Of a DNA stretch of 64,000 nt, positions 11,545-19,866 are shown piece by piece; position 1 is the first letter of the stretch, and every line of letters begins with the position of its first letter. Made by a program: the position numbers and the translations under genes. The stretch comes from Sambucus nigra (Eukaryota > Streptophyta > Magnoliopsida > Dipsacales > Adoxaceae), in assembly GCA_949130495.1 (NCBI GenBank), contig OX422207.1, positions 829,038,073 to 829,102,072 on the forward strand, written 5' to 3'. Under the pieces are notes generated by a model. The model did not search any database, was not told the DNA's origin, and saw only the letters and a program-made list of their open reading frames with translations.

Positions 11545-11938
11545 TGTATTTTATACCCCGTTAATTTGTACATTCTAGCATTTCCGTGCATGTATTTCCC
11601 GGTTCTTATACTCATTTATTGACTAACCCCTGAATTCATCATATATATTTTGTATGTGTCTTTATTGAGCTTTTATAGGTCTCGGGAATCCATATTGGGA
11701 AGTTTGGTTTTGATCCGGAGAAGTTTCGTAGACACTTGTACAGTCGCGGGCATTTTGGTAATTTTAACACTCGGGTTTTGATCCCGATTTCTTCACGGAA
11801 GTTGTAGACCTTCTTCTTATCTTCGCGTGGCCTCCGACGATGCTTGAATCCGATCTCGAACGAAGAAGTTACGGAAGTTTCGATGAAACATGGGAGAAAT
11901 AATGCCAAAGTAGTGCAACCTTCCTTTTTTAGCAGGCC

Positions 11939-12035
11939 CGAATCTATTCGCAATTAAGCTGAATCGATTCGGATTCAGACAGGGCAACATCTCTTCACTT
12001 TCGAATCGATTCGGATTTGGCACCGAATCGATTCG
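11939..12035. promoter_or_regulatory. Paired ATCGAT-dyad array in the LTR
   Basis: Four copies of a 10-bp palindrome GAATCGATTC (first copy GAATCTATTC) start at 11940, 11961, 12003 and 12025. They form two pairs with 21- and 22-bp internal spacing, the pairs 63 bp apart. The last is embedded in a 14-bp perfect palindrome CCGAATCGATTCGG. The array sits 115-210 bp upstream of the TATA candidate, an enhancer-like position in U3. A protein-binding role is inferred; the binding factor is unknown. Confidence 0.6.
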
Positions 12036-12150
12036 GCCCTGCATTTCCACCTTTCTTCTTATTACTAGTTTGCCATTTTGGTTGGATTTTGGGATATATC
12101 CCTTGTTTTTCCTACTTTGTAGATATAGATTACTTTTGTTACATATTTGG

Positions 12151-12158
12151 ATATATAG
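12151..12158 (+). promoter_or_regulatory. Athila LTR TATA candidate
   Basis: ATATATAG in otherwise T-rich LTR sequence, downstream of the dyad array and of the GGGATATATCCC palindrome. It is the best-placed TATA-like motif for genomic RNA transcription, but AT richness makes chance matches easy. Confidence 0.35.
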
Positions 12159-13039
12159 AAGAACACTCTTTTCTCTCTCCTAGGTCAAGTTCATTTATGG
12201 TTTTTACCCACTTGTAAAGCTTTGATTACTAGTTGAATTGTGGTTATTAATGCAAGAAAAGTTCATCTACTTCTTCTCTACTTGTTCTACTAGCTTAAAT
12301 TTGCATTTAATTACATCTCTTGTATTGGTTGGTGTTTAAACTAGATAACTAACTTAATTATGTTATTAACTAGCATGTGTAGTTTAGTTTCAATTATGAG
12401 TAGCTAGACTTATGATTGGGGATCATAATCCCACCTTGGATGCTTGAACTCCATATTTAAGGTTTGGTTTATAATTGTTTTAATGGAACTTCATGTGTTG
12501 GTATTGGAGTATCATAGTTTCTTAACTTCTCTTGTCATGCAAGGGTTAGTGTTTGAAGCTTTACTACAAACCCAACCCATCTAGCAATAACTAACTAACC
12601 CCTAATCCTCCATTGTTGAGTTTAGTCTCTACATGGTTGATGTTCGGAATTAATTAGTTATGCTCGATTAGAATTAGGTTCAACCAAGCCCTATAATCCC
12701 CTTCTTTGTGAATCCGAGGTGGGAGAATGATCCTCGATCCCTTCAATATCTTGAACTCAAGCTTATCTTAGTTCTTTTCATAGTTTCGTAATTATTAATT
12801 AATTAACTGTTCATCAATAGCATGTTAGTTTAGAGATTACCCTCAATCACTTTTCCAAACTATTAAATCATCTTTTACACTTTAACTTTTGTGACGTTTA
12901 GAGAATCCCTTTAACCTAATCCTGTTCTCTTAGGAGTGTTTCAATCCCTGTGGATCACGATTCCTTACTTACCGGATATTACTTGTTGCGATAGATTTGC
13001 ACTTGAATCATAAGCTTTATATAGAGCGCACCAAGTTTT

Positions 13040-13057
13040 TGGCGCCGTTGCCGGGGA
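13040..13057 (+). other. Primer-binding site for tRNA-Asp
   Basis: TGGCGCCGTTGCCGGGGA is perfectly complementary to the 3' end (with CCA) of plant tRNA-Asp(GUC). This is the primer used by Athila-type elements for minus-strand DNA synthesis. It lies 7-10 bases after the LTR end. Confidence 0.92.
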
Positions 13058-13156
13058 TTGGCAACTCTCTTAGGTTTTAGAAATTCTCTTTACACTATCG
13101 TTCCCTGTGATCACCGTGACATCACGGTTTCCAAAAATCAATCCAAAATTCTGTAA

Positions 13157-13966
13157 ATGCATGACGCAAGTAGTAGCTATTTAAATCCTATTCGTAAACC
13201 CTCGTCGTCTAGTGAACCTTCAGATTATTGGAGACCTTTAGCATCAATTTCTCGTTCTAGTTGGGTCTCTTCTTCTTCTTATACCTGGGCCCACTCCGAT
13301 CCCACAACCATGGCCGACAATGTTAGTGAGCACGGAAGTCAGAGGGTTGCACCCGAACCCCTGTATAGGACCATGCATGATTATTTGCAACCGGAGAGGA
13401 CCACCTCTCCGTCTTGTATCATTTTTCCCTACAATGCCGCGCAATTCCATTTTTATAATGGAATGATTCAATTACTTCCTACTTTCCACGACATGGAAAG
13501 AGAACAACCGTACCTTCATGTTAGAGAGTTTGAAGAGGTGTGCGCTACTTTTAGCGATCAAAACTGTCCTCTGGATGTCACAAGTCTCAAACTCTTCCCA
13601 TTTTCCTTGAAAGACAAAGCCAAAACTTGGATTTGGTCCTTGGCTCCTAATTCCATCGGGAGTTGGCGCAAAATGCAAGCGCAGTTTTTGAAGAAATGCT
13701 TTCCAACTCATCGCACCAACTCTTTAAAGGGTCAAATCCAAACCTTCGCTCAAACCGAAGGTGAATCATTCGAGAGATGTTGGGAGAGATTTAATGAGGT
13801 ACTTCATAAATGCCCACATCACGGGTTCGAAAAGTGGATATTAATCTCATTTTTCCACAATGGGCTTACCCTCAATGCAAAACAAATGGTGGAGACAATG
13901 TGCTCCGGTGAGTTTTTTGGTTTAGATCCTGATGATGCGTGGGCACATTTCAAATATTGTGCCTAG
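13157..13966 (+). pseudogene. Athila gag, capsid part
   Basis: 269 codons from the ATG at 13157, the first in-frame ATG after the primer site, with a roughly 100-base leader. A Ser-rich N-terminus (residues 1-60) precedes a retrotransposon-gag core (about 95-265) with FSLKDKAKTWIWSL, FLKKCFPTHRTNSLKG, FERCWERFNEVLHKCPHHGFEKW and FHNGL, the conserved Athila gag string. It forms the particle shell in active elements. An in-frame TAG (13964-13966) ends it, but the same frame continues with gag sequence, so the stop is a lesion or a read-through point. Cys in FLKKCF and Ile in EKWI are private to copies 1 and 2; copy 3 has the more usual Phe and Arg. Confidence 0.9.
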
Positions 13967-14665
13967 ACCACCCAAGCGTGGGACACTTCGGACCCCAACA
14001 AAACCAATGCGCGTTCATCCAATCCACCTTCCTCTAGCCATGGGATATATCACCTTATCGAAGGAGATGATATGTCATTAAGAGTAGCCCAACTTTCTAA
14101 GCGTATCGAGGCAATGGATGCCAAAGCTCGGGAACCATCCCATCCTTCTCCCTCACATGTAGATGAGTCTTGTGCCATTTGCGACGTTGAAGATCACTCA
14201 ACGAGGGATTGTCCAACAATTCCGGCATATAAAGTGATGCTTCACGATCAAGCCAACGCGATGGCCACTTACAAGAAACTGTTCATGACTCCTTTCGGTG
14301 AGGGCTATAATCCTTTGTGGAGAAACCACCCGGGTTTCTCCTACAGGCATCCCCAACATTATCAAAATCCACCTCCCTCGAATTATCAAAATCTTCCCCC
14401 ACCTCACAATTTTCAGCAACCATATAATCAAGTTCCTCCACCCCAATCTCAAATGCAAGGTCCCCCTCAGGGACCACCTCCTTCGGTTATACCATTGTAT
14501 GCTCACCCGAACAAGAGGAGCCTCGAAGAGACTCTTCAATCTTTCATAACCTCTCAACAAGCCACGAATTCTAGGCTTGAAAAAGAAATCTCCAAATTGG
14601 CTTCGGCATTGAGTATCCAAGAAAAGAGAAAATTCCCTTCCCAACCTCAAAAGGCTATGGGGTAA
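13967..14665 (+). pseudogene. Athila gag, nucleocapsid part
   Basis: Same frame as the capsid part after its TAG; the next ATG is at 14072. A zinc knuckle CAICDVEDHSTRDC (CX2CX4HX4C) at about residues 34-47 from that ATG binds RNA. It is followed by a Pro/Gln/Asn-rich stretch (QNPPPSNYQNLPPP type) and a predicted helical end. TAA at 14663-14665 interrupts the frame, which then continues into the protease region, so gag and pol were one long reading frame. Confidence 0.85.
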
Positions 14666-15457
14666 AATAGTGTCACTGACACTTTGAATCCCCCTCCTGA
14701 TAGTGCAAAATATGTGACCGTTCTAAGGAGCGGGAAAGTCATTGAAAAAACTACCCCTCCATGTGTCCCCACCATCGTTAAGGAAGTTTCTCCCGACCCA
14801 TTAGAGGTCGAAGATGCCTCCTTAAAGCAGAGAGAAGGAAAATCCACGTTGGAACCGGATGTGGTTTCGAAGCTTCCTATCCCCGTACCTTACCCTCAAA
14901 GGCTCCTCCCGTAAAAAGGGATTATTAATAATGCGGACATACTAGAAATGTTCAAACAAGTCAAGATTAACATACCTCTTTTGGATGAAATCAAACAAGT
15001 CCCTACTTATGCTAAGTTCTTAAAGGACTTAATCACTGTTAAGCGGAAGTTGTTTGTGAGGAAGAAAGCCTTTTTGGCCGAAAACATAAGCTCGATAATT
15101 CAATCTGAATTACCACCCAAATACAAAGATCCCGGTTGCCCCACCATTTCGTGTGTGATAGGGGACTTTAAGATCGAGCAAGCTTTGCTAGACCAAGGAG
15201 CGAGTGTCAATTTGTTACCATACCATGTCTATGAACAGCTCAGTCTAAGGAACCTCAAGCCCACGAAAATAACCCACCAATTAGCGGATCGCTACGTTAA
15301 GGTTCCGAAGTGTGTTGTGGAAGATGTCATAATACAAGTTGACAAATTCTATTTTCCCGTGGACTTTGTGGTGTTGGACACCCATCCTACTTCTCCTGGT
15401 AGTAGAACTACCCCTATTATCCTTGGTCGTCATTTCCTAGTACATCCAATGCGTTAA
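14666..15457 (+). pseudogene. Athila protease region
   Basis: Continuous with the gag frame. A variable linker (LRSGKVIE) leads to TAA at 14912-14914, then KQVKINIPLLDEIKQVPTYAKFLKDL, a string found ahead of the Athila protease. The retropepsin active-site region reads ALLDQGASVNLLPYHVY; Gln (CAA, 15194-15196) replaces the Leu of the usual LDLGAS that copy 3 retains. The frame dies near 15441 by a one-base deletion relative to copy 3 (CCTAGTACATCC here, CCTAGCCACATCC there), so RT sequence is in a different frame. Confidence 0.87.
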
Positions 15458-16854
15458 TTAATGCTAGGAATGGAAAAATGAACCTGACATTTGGAAATAT
15501 GACTTTGGAAATGGACATCTTCAATGTTTCGAATCAAATGGGAGATGATGATGATGAGGTCCATGAAGTGGAATTTTTAGAGGAGGTGGTTCAGGAGCAT
15601 TTTGATGCTACATTTTTTTCGGACCCCTTAGAGGGATGTCTTGTGAACCCGAGTTACTTGGAGAATAGCTATTCTCCTTATGATGAAGAGGTCAAGTTCA
15701 TGCGCTTGTTGTTAGACGAGGACGAGAGAGTTGATGAGGTTAATTGGTGTACCGCTTTTGAGGACTTACCCCCTCGTGATTCGTATGATGTTCCCTCGGA
15801 TGTGCGATTCCCCAAACTTGAATTAAAGCAATTGCCTTCTGAGTTAAAATATGCTTATTTAGGCGAAAATGAGACATATCCCGTTGTTGTCTCATCTAGC
15901 CTCGAGGCGGGTGAAGAACAAAGGTTGATAGACTTGTTAAGGAAATACAAGGGTGCGCTTGGGTGGACAATAGCACATTTGAAGGGAATTAGTCCCTTAA
16001 TTTGCACTCACAAAATTAATCTAGAAGAGGATGCAAAACCCTCTCGTGAAATGCAAAGGAGATTGAATCCAGTGATGAAGGAGGTTGTGAGGGCGAAAGT
16101 GATTAAGCTTTTAGATGTTGATATCATATATCCGATATCCGATAGCAAATGGGTCAGTCCAATTCACGTTGTTCCAAAGAAATATGGTGTCACCATTGTA
16201 GAAAACACGACAGGGGAATTGATCACTAAACGCACCACCACTGGGTGGCGTGTGTGCATCGACTATAGAAAACTTAATGCAATGACATTGAAGGATCATT
16301 TTCCCCTTCCATTCATTGACCAAATGTTGGAACGCGTGTCCGGCCATCCTTACTATTATTTTCTCGATGGGTACTCGGGTTACAACCAAATCGAACTTGA
16401 TCTCTAGGATCAGGACAAAACTACCTTCACATTCCCTTTTAGGACATTTGCTTACAAAAGGATGTCCTTCAGGTTATGTAATGCGCCTGCTACGTTCCAA
16501 AGGTGCATGTTGAGCATGTTTAGCAATATGGTAGAACGTGGTCTAGAGGTGTTCATGGAAGATTTTAGCGTCTTTGACAACTCCTATAACCATTGTCTTT
16601 CCATACTAGGGAAGGTTTTGTCTAGATGTGTCGAGAAAAAGCTTGTGTTAAACTGGGAGAAGTGCCATTTTATGGTCACTAAGGGGATTGTCTTAGGTCA
16701 CATTGTCTCCTCAGATGGTATTGAGGTAGACAAGGCAAAGGTTGAGGTCATTGCCAACCTACCCGCCCCTAAATCTCTGAAAGATGTAAGGTCTTTCCTT
16801 GGGCATGCAGGATTTTATCGTCCTTTCATAAAGGACTTTAGCTCGATTGCTTGA
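15458..16854 (+). pseudogene. Athila reverse transcriptase (catalytic residue lost)
   Basis: RT fingers and palm: WVSPIHVVPKK, GWRVCIDYRKLNA, HFPLPFIDQMLERV, FLDGYSGYNQI (first catalytic Asp present), TAG at 16405-16407, then TTFTFPFRTFAYKRM and LCNAPATFQRCM. The YxDD-type box, FMDDFSVF in the family, reads FMEDFSVF: the first Asp of the pair is Glu (GAA, 16558-16560). Then LNWEKCHFMV, GIVLGHIVS and KSLKDVRSFLGHAGFYRPFI. TGA (16852-16854, probably from CGA) separates it from RNase H. Met-Ser-Phe-Arg near 16462 also departs from the usual Met-Pro-Phe-Gly. Confidence 0.92.
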
Positions 16855-17478
16855 CCCTTGTGCAGTCTCCTATCCAAGGAAACCCCGTTCGAATGGAGAA
16901 ATGGGTGTCAAGCAGCTTTTGAGACTTTGAAAAGTATGCTTACCACCGCTCCCATAATTCAAGCTCCTGATTGGACCCTACCCTTCGAATTAATGTGTGA
17001 CACTAGCGACTTCGTGGTTGGGGTTATTTTAGGACAGAGAAGTGACAAGAATCGCCATGTCATTTACTATGCAAGTCGAACTCTTAACGGTGCTCAGTTG
17101 AACTATTCAACCACCGAGAAAGAGTTATTAGCGATTGTCTACGCTTTGGATAAATTCCGGGCATACCTCGTGGGATCCCCCATAGTTTGTTTTACGGATC
17201 ATGCGGCACTCAAATACGTTCTGTCTAAGAAGGATGCCAAGACGCGCTTAATAAGGTGGGTGCTCTTACTCCAAGAGTTTAATTTAACTATTAAAGATAA
17301 AAAAGGAGTAGAAAATGTTGTCGCGGATCACTTGTCGCGTTTAACATTTGAGGCACCCAAGGACCAACTCCCCATTGTTGAATTCTTTCCGGATGAAAAA
17401 CTGTTCTCCACTTCCTCTCTGCCCTGGTTCGCTGATATTGTGAACTACCTCGTGACGGGTTCAATTCCATCTCATTGA
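16855..17478 (+). pseudogene. Athila RNase H
   Basis: In frame with RT after the TGA. RT connection PFEWRNGCQAAFETLK is followed by an RNase H fold with CDTSDFVVGVILGQ, HVIYYASRTLNGAQLNYSTT, EKELLAIVYALDKFR, FTDHAALKYVL and ENVVADHLSRL, holding the acidic residues that cleave RNA in RNA-DNA hybrids. TGA at 17476-17478 (likely TGG in the ancestor) ends the frame before integrase. Base 17161 is G (Ala) here and A (Thr) in copy 2. Confidence 0.9.
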
Positions 17479-18393
17479 ACCCCTCAACAGAAGAGGAAAT
17501 TATTTAGTTGGGTGCGTAGGTTCTTTTTCGATGATCCGTATCTGTTTAAGTATTGCCCCGACCAGATCATCCGGAAATGTGTCCCGGATGATGAGATAGA
17601 GAGCGTAATTCGATTCTCCCACACGGAGGCATGTGGGGGCCACTTTTCATCCAAGAAAACCACAACAAAAATCTTACAATGCGGACTTTATTGGCCCACA
17701 CTTTTTAAGGATGCACACGAATTCTGCGTTTCGTGTGATCGTTGCCAGAAATTAGGCGCTATAACCCGTCGAAACATGATGCCAATGTCCCCCATTTTAG
17801 AAATTGAAGTCTTTGACTGTTGGGGAATTGATTTCATGGGCCAATTCCCGCCGTCTTTTGGTAATCTTTACATCCATGTGGCCGTCGATTACGTATCCAA
17901 GTGGGTAGAATCCATTGCGTCCAAAACCAATGATCACAGGGTGGTGTTGAAGTTCCTTACGGAACACATACTTTCACATTTAGGAACTCCGAAAGCGATC
18001 ATAAGCGATAACGAAACTCATTTTTGTAATTCTCCGTTTGCTAATCTTATGCGAAAGTATGGGGTAGCTCATAAAGTTGTAACTACCTACCACCCGCAAA
18101 TAAGTGGCCAAGCTGAATTGGCCAATCGAGAGATAAAGCACATCCTAGAGAAGATGGTCAATCCCGACCGCAAGGATTGGTCTCTTCGGCATCCTGACGC
18201 ATTATGGGCATATCATACGGCCTACAAAACTTCCTTGGGTATGTCTCCCTTTAGACTAGTGTATGGCAAACCATGTCATTTACCAGTTGAAATCGAACTC
18301 AAAGCCTACTGGGTGATTAAAAAATTGAATTTTGATCTAGACAAGGCCGGTAAGAAGCGAATGCTCCAACTCAATGAGTTGGAAGAACTCCGG
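17479..18393 (+). pseudogene. Athila integrase, N-terminal and catalytic part, split by a solo LTR
   Basis: Same frame as RNase H. The zinc-binding N-domain spans [11 protein letters not shown] and CVSCDRCQ. The catalytic core has Asp in [11 protein letters not shown], Asp in [10 protein letters not shown] and Glu in [15 protein letters not shown], so the DDE triad survives. [16 protein letters not shown] follows. The gene is broken at 18393 by the 612-bp LTR insertion; coding resumes in the same frame at 19011. In copy 2 the codon at 41329-41331 is TAG where this copy has CAG (17488-17490). Confidence 0.9.
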
Positions 18394-18440
18394 TGTTGAT
18401 ACCAAATTTAGTCTGCTGACATGGCTCAATTAAGTGAAGA

Positions 18441-18460
18441 CACGTGGCAATCTACGTGGC
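18441..18460. promoter_or_regulatory. Paired ACGTGGC motifs in the solo LTR
   Basis: CACGTGGC (18441-18448) and TACGTGGC (18453-18460), 12 bp apart, match the G-box/ABRE core bound by plant bZIP factors. They lie in U3 about 340 bp upstream of the TATA box. The motif match is seen; stress or ABA response is inference. Confidence 0.4.
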
Positions 18461-18476
18461 AACAACAAACACTTCC

Positions 18477-18656
18477 GAGGAACTCAGACGCTCCGAGGAA
18501 CCATACTACAACGAGGAACACTGCTTCCCTGAGGAACTCAGACGCTCCGAGGAACAAAAACTCTACGAGGAACTTTTGAGTACCGAGGAACTCTTGAGTA
18601 CCGAGCAGCTTAGGCAGTCCAAGAAACTTAGGCGGTCCGAGCTGCACCTCGAACAA
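18477..18656. repeat. 18-bp minisatellite, 10 units, inside the solo LTR
   Basis: GAGGAAC plus 11 variable bases recurs exactly every 18 bp from 18477 (starts 18477, 18495, 18513 ... 18639). The last three units are diverged (GAGCAGC, AAGAAAC, GAGCTGC). Because 18 is divisible by three, the plus-strand frame 18444-18737 reads as a Glu-Glu-Leu/Arg-Arg-Ser hexapeptide repeat, which is probably incidental. Confidence 0.85.
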
Positions 18657-18731
18657 AGCATTAATAGCAGGATAACCAACAGTTTGACTGTTCATTATAT
18701 GCTTATCATTCAGATGTATACACTTAAGGGG

Positions 18732-18785
18732 CATTGAATGTATTACCCTTTCATATGTACAACATTTAATGTATTACCCTTTCAC
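18732..18785. repeat. 31-bp direct repeat in the solo LTR
   Basis: CATT(G/T)AATGTATTACCCTTTCA occurs at 18732 and 18763, about 20-70 bp upstream of the TATA box; a possible duplicated promoter element. Confidence 0.7.
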
Positions 18786-18801
18786 ATTACAGCCTCAGGG
18801 C

Positions 18802-18808
18802 TATAAAT
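18802..18808 (+). promoter_or_regulatory. TATA box of the solo LTR
   Basis: TATAAAT in the phrase GGGCTATAAATACATTG, about 200 bp before the LTR end. A surviving solo-LTR promoter could read into the integrase C-terminus and the env-like gene. Confidence 0.55.
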
Positions 18809-19010
18809 ACATTGTACAATCCTCATTGTAAAGGGACCGGAATTTCTTGATAGAACTTGTAATCGAGAATTCCCATACAGTCAGAAATAACATAACAGTG
18901 GACGTAGGCCATTATTATAAGGCTGAACCACTTTAAAACTTCTTTGTCTCATTTATTTTATCTGTGATTGAATAATTAGATATAATATAATTTTTTACAT
19001 CAACATCCGG

Positions 19011-19448
19011 AATGATTCGTATGAGAGCGTGAGAATCTATAAGCAAAGGGTGAAAGAAAGGCACGACAAGAACATATCCCGTAAAACATTTCACCCTCTT
19101 CAAAAAGTACTCTTATACGATTCTAGGTTACAGTTGTTTTCGGGGAAGCTAAGGTCTAGGTGGACGAGTCCGTTTGTTGTTAAGACCGTCTATCATCATG
19201 GTGAAATTGAGGTTCAGAACCCATCTAATGGGAAGTTGTTGAAGGTCAATGGTCAGCGTCTCAAGCCTTTCCTAGAACCATTTGACCCATGTTCGGACAT
19301 AATTCCATTGTTTGACCCCATTTACCGGTCTCCATATAACTTCGGAATCGTATATTTTTTTGTGCCGAGCATCCCCGACATGTATGGGGTGCAATATTTT
19401 TGTCCCGGACCTTTGCACATCTTAATCACCATATTTAGGGTCCAATAA
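19011..19448 (+). pseudogene. Athila integrase C-terminal part
   Basis: Continues the integrase frame after the solo LTR: IYKQRVKERHDKN, then FSGKLRSRWTSPFVV, a GPF/Y-type module that in integrases helps multimerise and bind DNA, then KVNGQRLKPFLE. There is no chromodomain, as expected for Athila. TAA near 19446-19448 ends the pol frame. Base 19421 differs from copy 2 (silent in effect). Confidence 0.85.
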
Positions 19449-19866
19449 TCTACTTATTAGCAGCCCAATCCTTTTACCCAAGTGTGAATGGTGAAACAGC
19501 AAAGCAGAATATTGGAACTCGGTATACGAATCGATTCGGTTAATCACCAAATCGATTCGACCCTTCCCAGTAGCCAGTTAAGAGTTTGCGAATCGATTCG
19601 GGTTAATGCCGAATCGATTCAGCAAATGCAAAGTGTCAGGTCTCTACTTCCGAATTGATTCGTCCATGACGAATCGATTCGCTCTTAGACAGTGTGGAAT
19701 TCGAGAGTAGCGAATCGATTCGGTTAACTACCGAATCGATTCGGTTCACCAGGTCACTTAAAACTCCTCATTTATTTTAATTCCACTTCTCATTCTCTCT
19801 TCTCCCGTAACCGAAGAATTCCACCTCTCCCATATCATTTCCCTTCTTCCATTCATTTTCACCCTC
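19449..19866. other. Pol-env spacer carrying the large dyad array
   Basis: Noncoding. Four tandem units of about 62 bp (pair starts 19528, 19590, 19652, 19712) each hold two 10-bp palindromes of the GAATCGATTC type. Within-pair spacing is 21, 21, 19 and 21 bp. Members: 19528, 19549 (AAATCGATTC), 19590, 19611, 19652 (GAATTGATTC), 19671, 19712, 19733. The same arrangement occurs in the LTR U3. The pyrimidine-rich stretch 19786-19866 then leads to the env-like start codon. This looks like an internal promoter or enhancer for the env-like gene; function is inferred. Confidence 0.65.

Larger units (their letters stand above)
11545..13030 (+). mobile_element. Athila 5' LTR
   Basis: Begins TGTATTTTATACC exactly where copia-A protease coding stops, and ends with GCGCA (13030) or CACCA (13033), a few bases before the primer site. 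About 1.49 kb, a usual Athila LTR size. It contains the paired-palindrome array at 11939-12035, a perfect 12-bp palindrome GGGATATATCCC (12091-12102) and a TATA candidate at 12151. The 36 bp around the start agree in all three units. Confidence 0.85.
18394..19005 (+). mobile_element. 612-bp solo LTR with 5-bp target duplication
   Basis: Ends TGTTGAT...ATCAACA form a perfect 7-bp terminal inverted repeat of the TG..CA type. The flanking TCCGG at 18389-18393 and 19006-19010 is a perfect 5-bp target duplication. Inside are a TATA box (18802) and near the right end the GTGGACGTAGGC...GCTGAACCAC phrase seen in U5 of plant copia LTRs. No internal retroelement sequence remains, so this is a solo LTR left by LTR-LTR recombination. 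It inserted into the Athila integrase, so it is younger than that element. Confidence 0.88.

Noticed and set aside
14198..14650. 150-codon minus-strand frame opposite gag
   Set aside because: Shadow of the Pro/Gln-rich gag sequence on the plus strand, which has a zinc knuckle and family similarity.
13964..14665. Programmed stop read-through between gag and pol
   Set aside because: Three stops occur before protease and further stops in pol; accumulation of ordinary lesions is simpler, though the first TAG cannot be excluded.
18477..18656. CRISPR-like array
   Set aside because: The 18-bp period with a 7-bp core is far too short, and the context is a eukaryotic LTR.
18444..18737. 97-codon hexapeptide-repeat protein
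   Set aside because: Explained by the 18-bp minisatellite inside a solo LTR; no independent evidence of coding.
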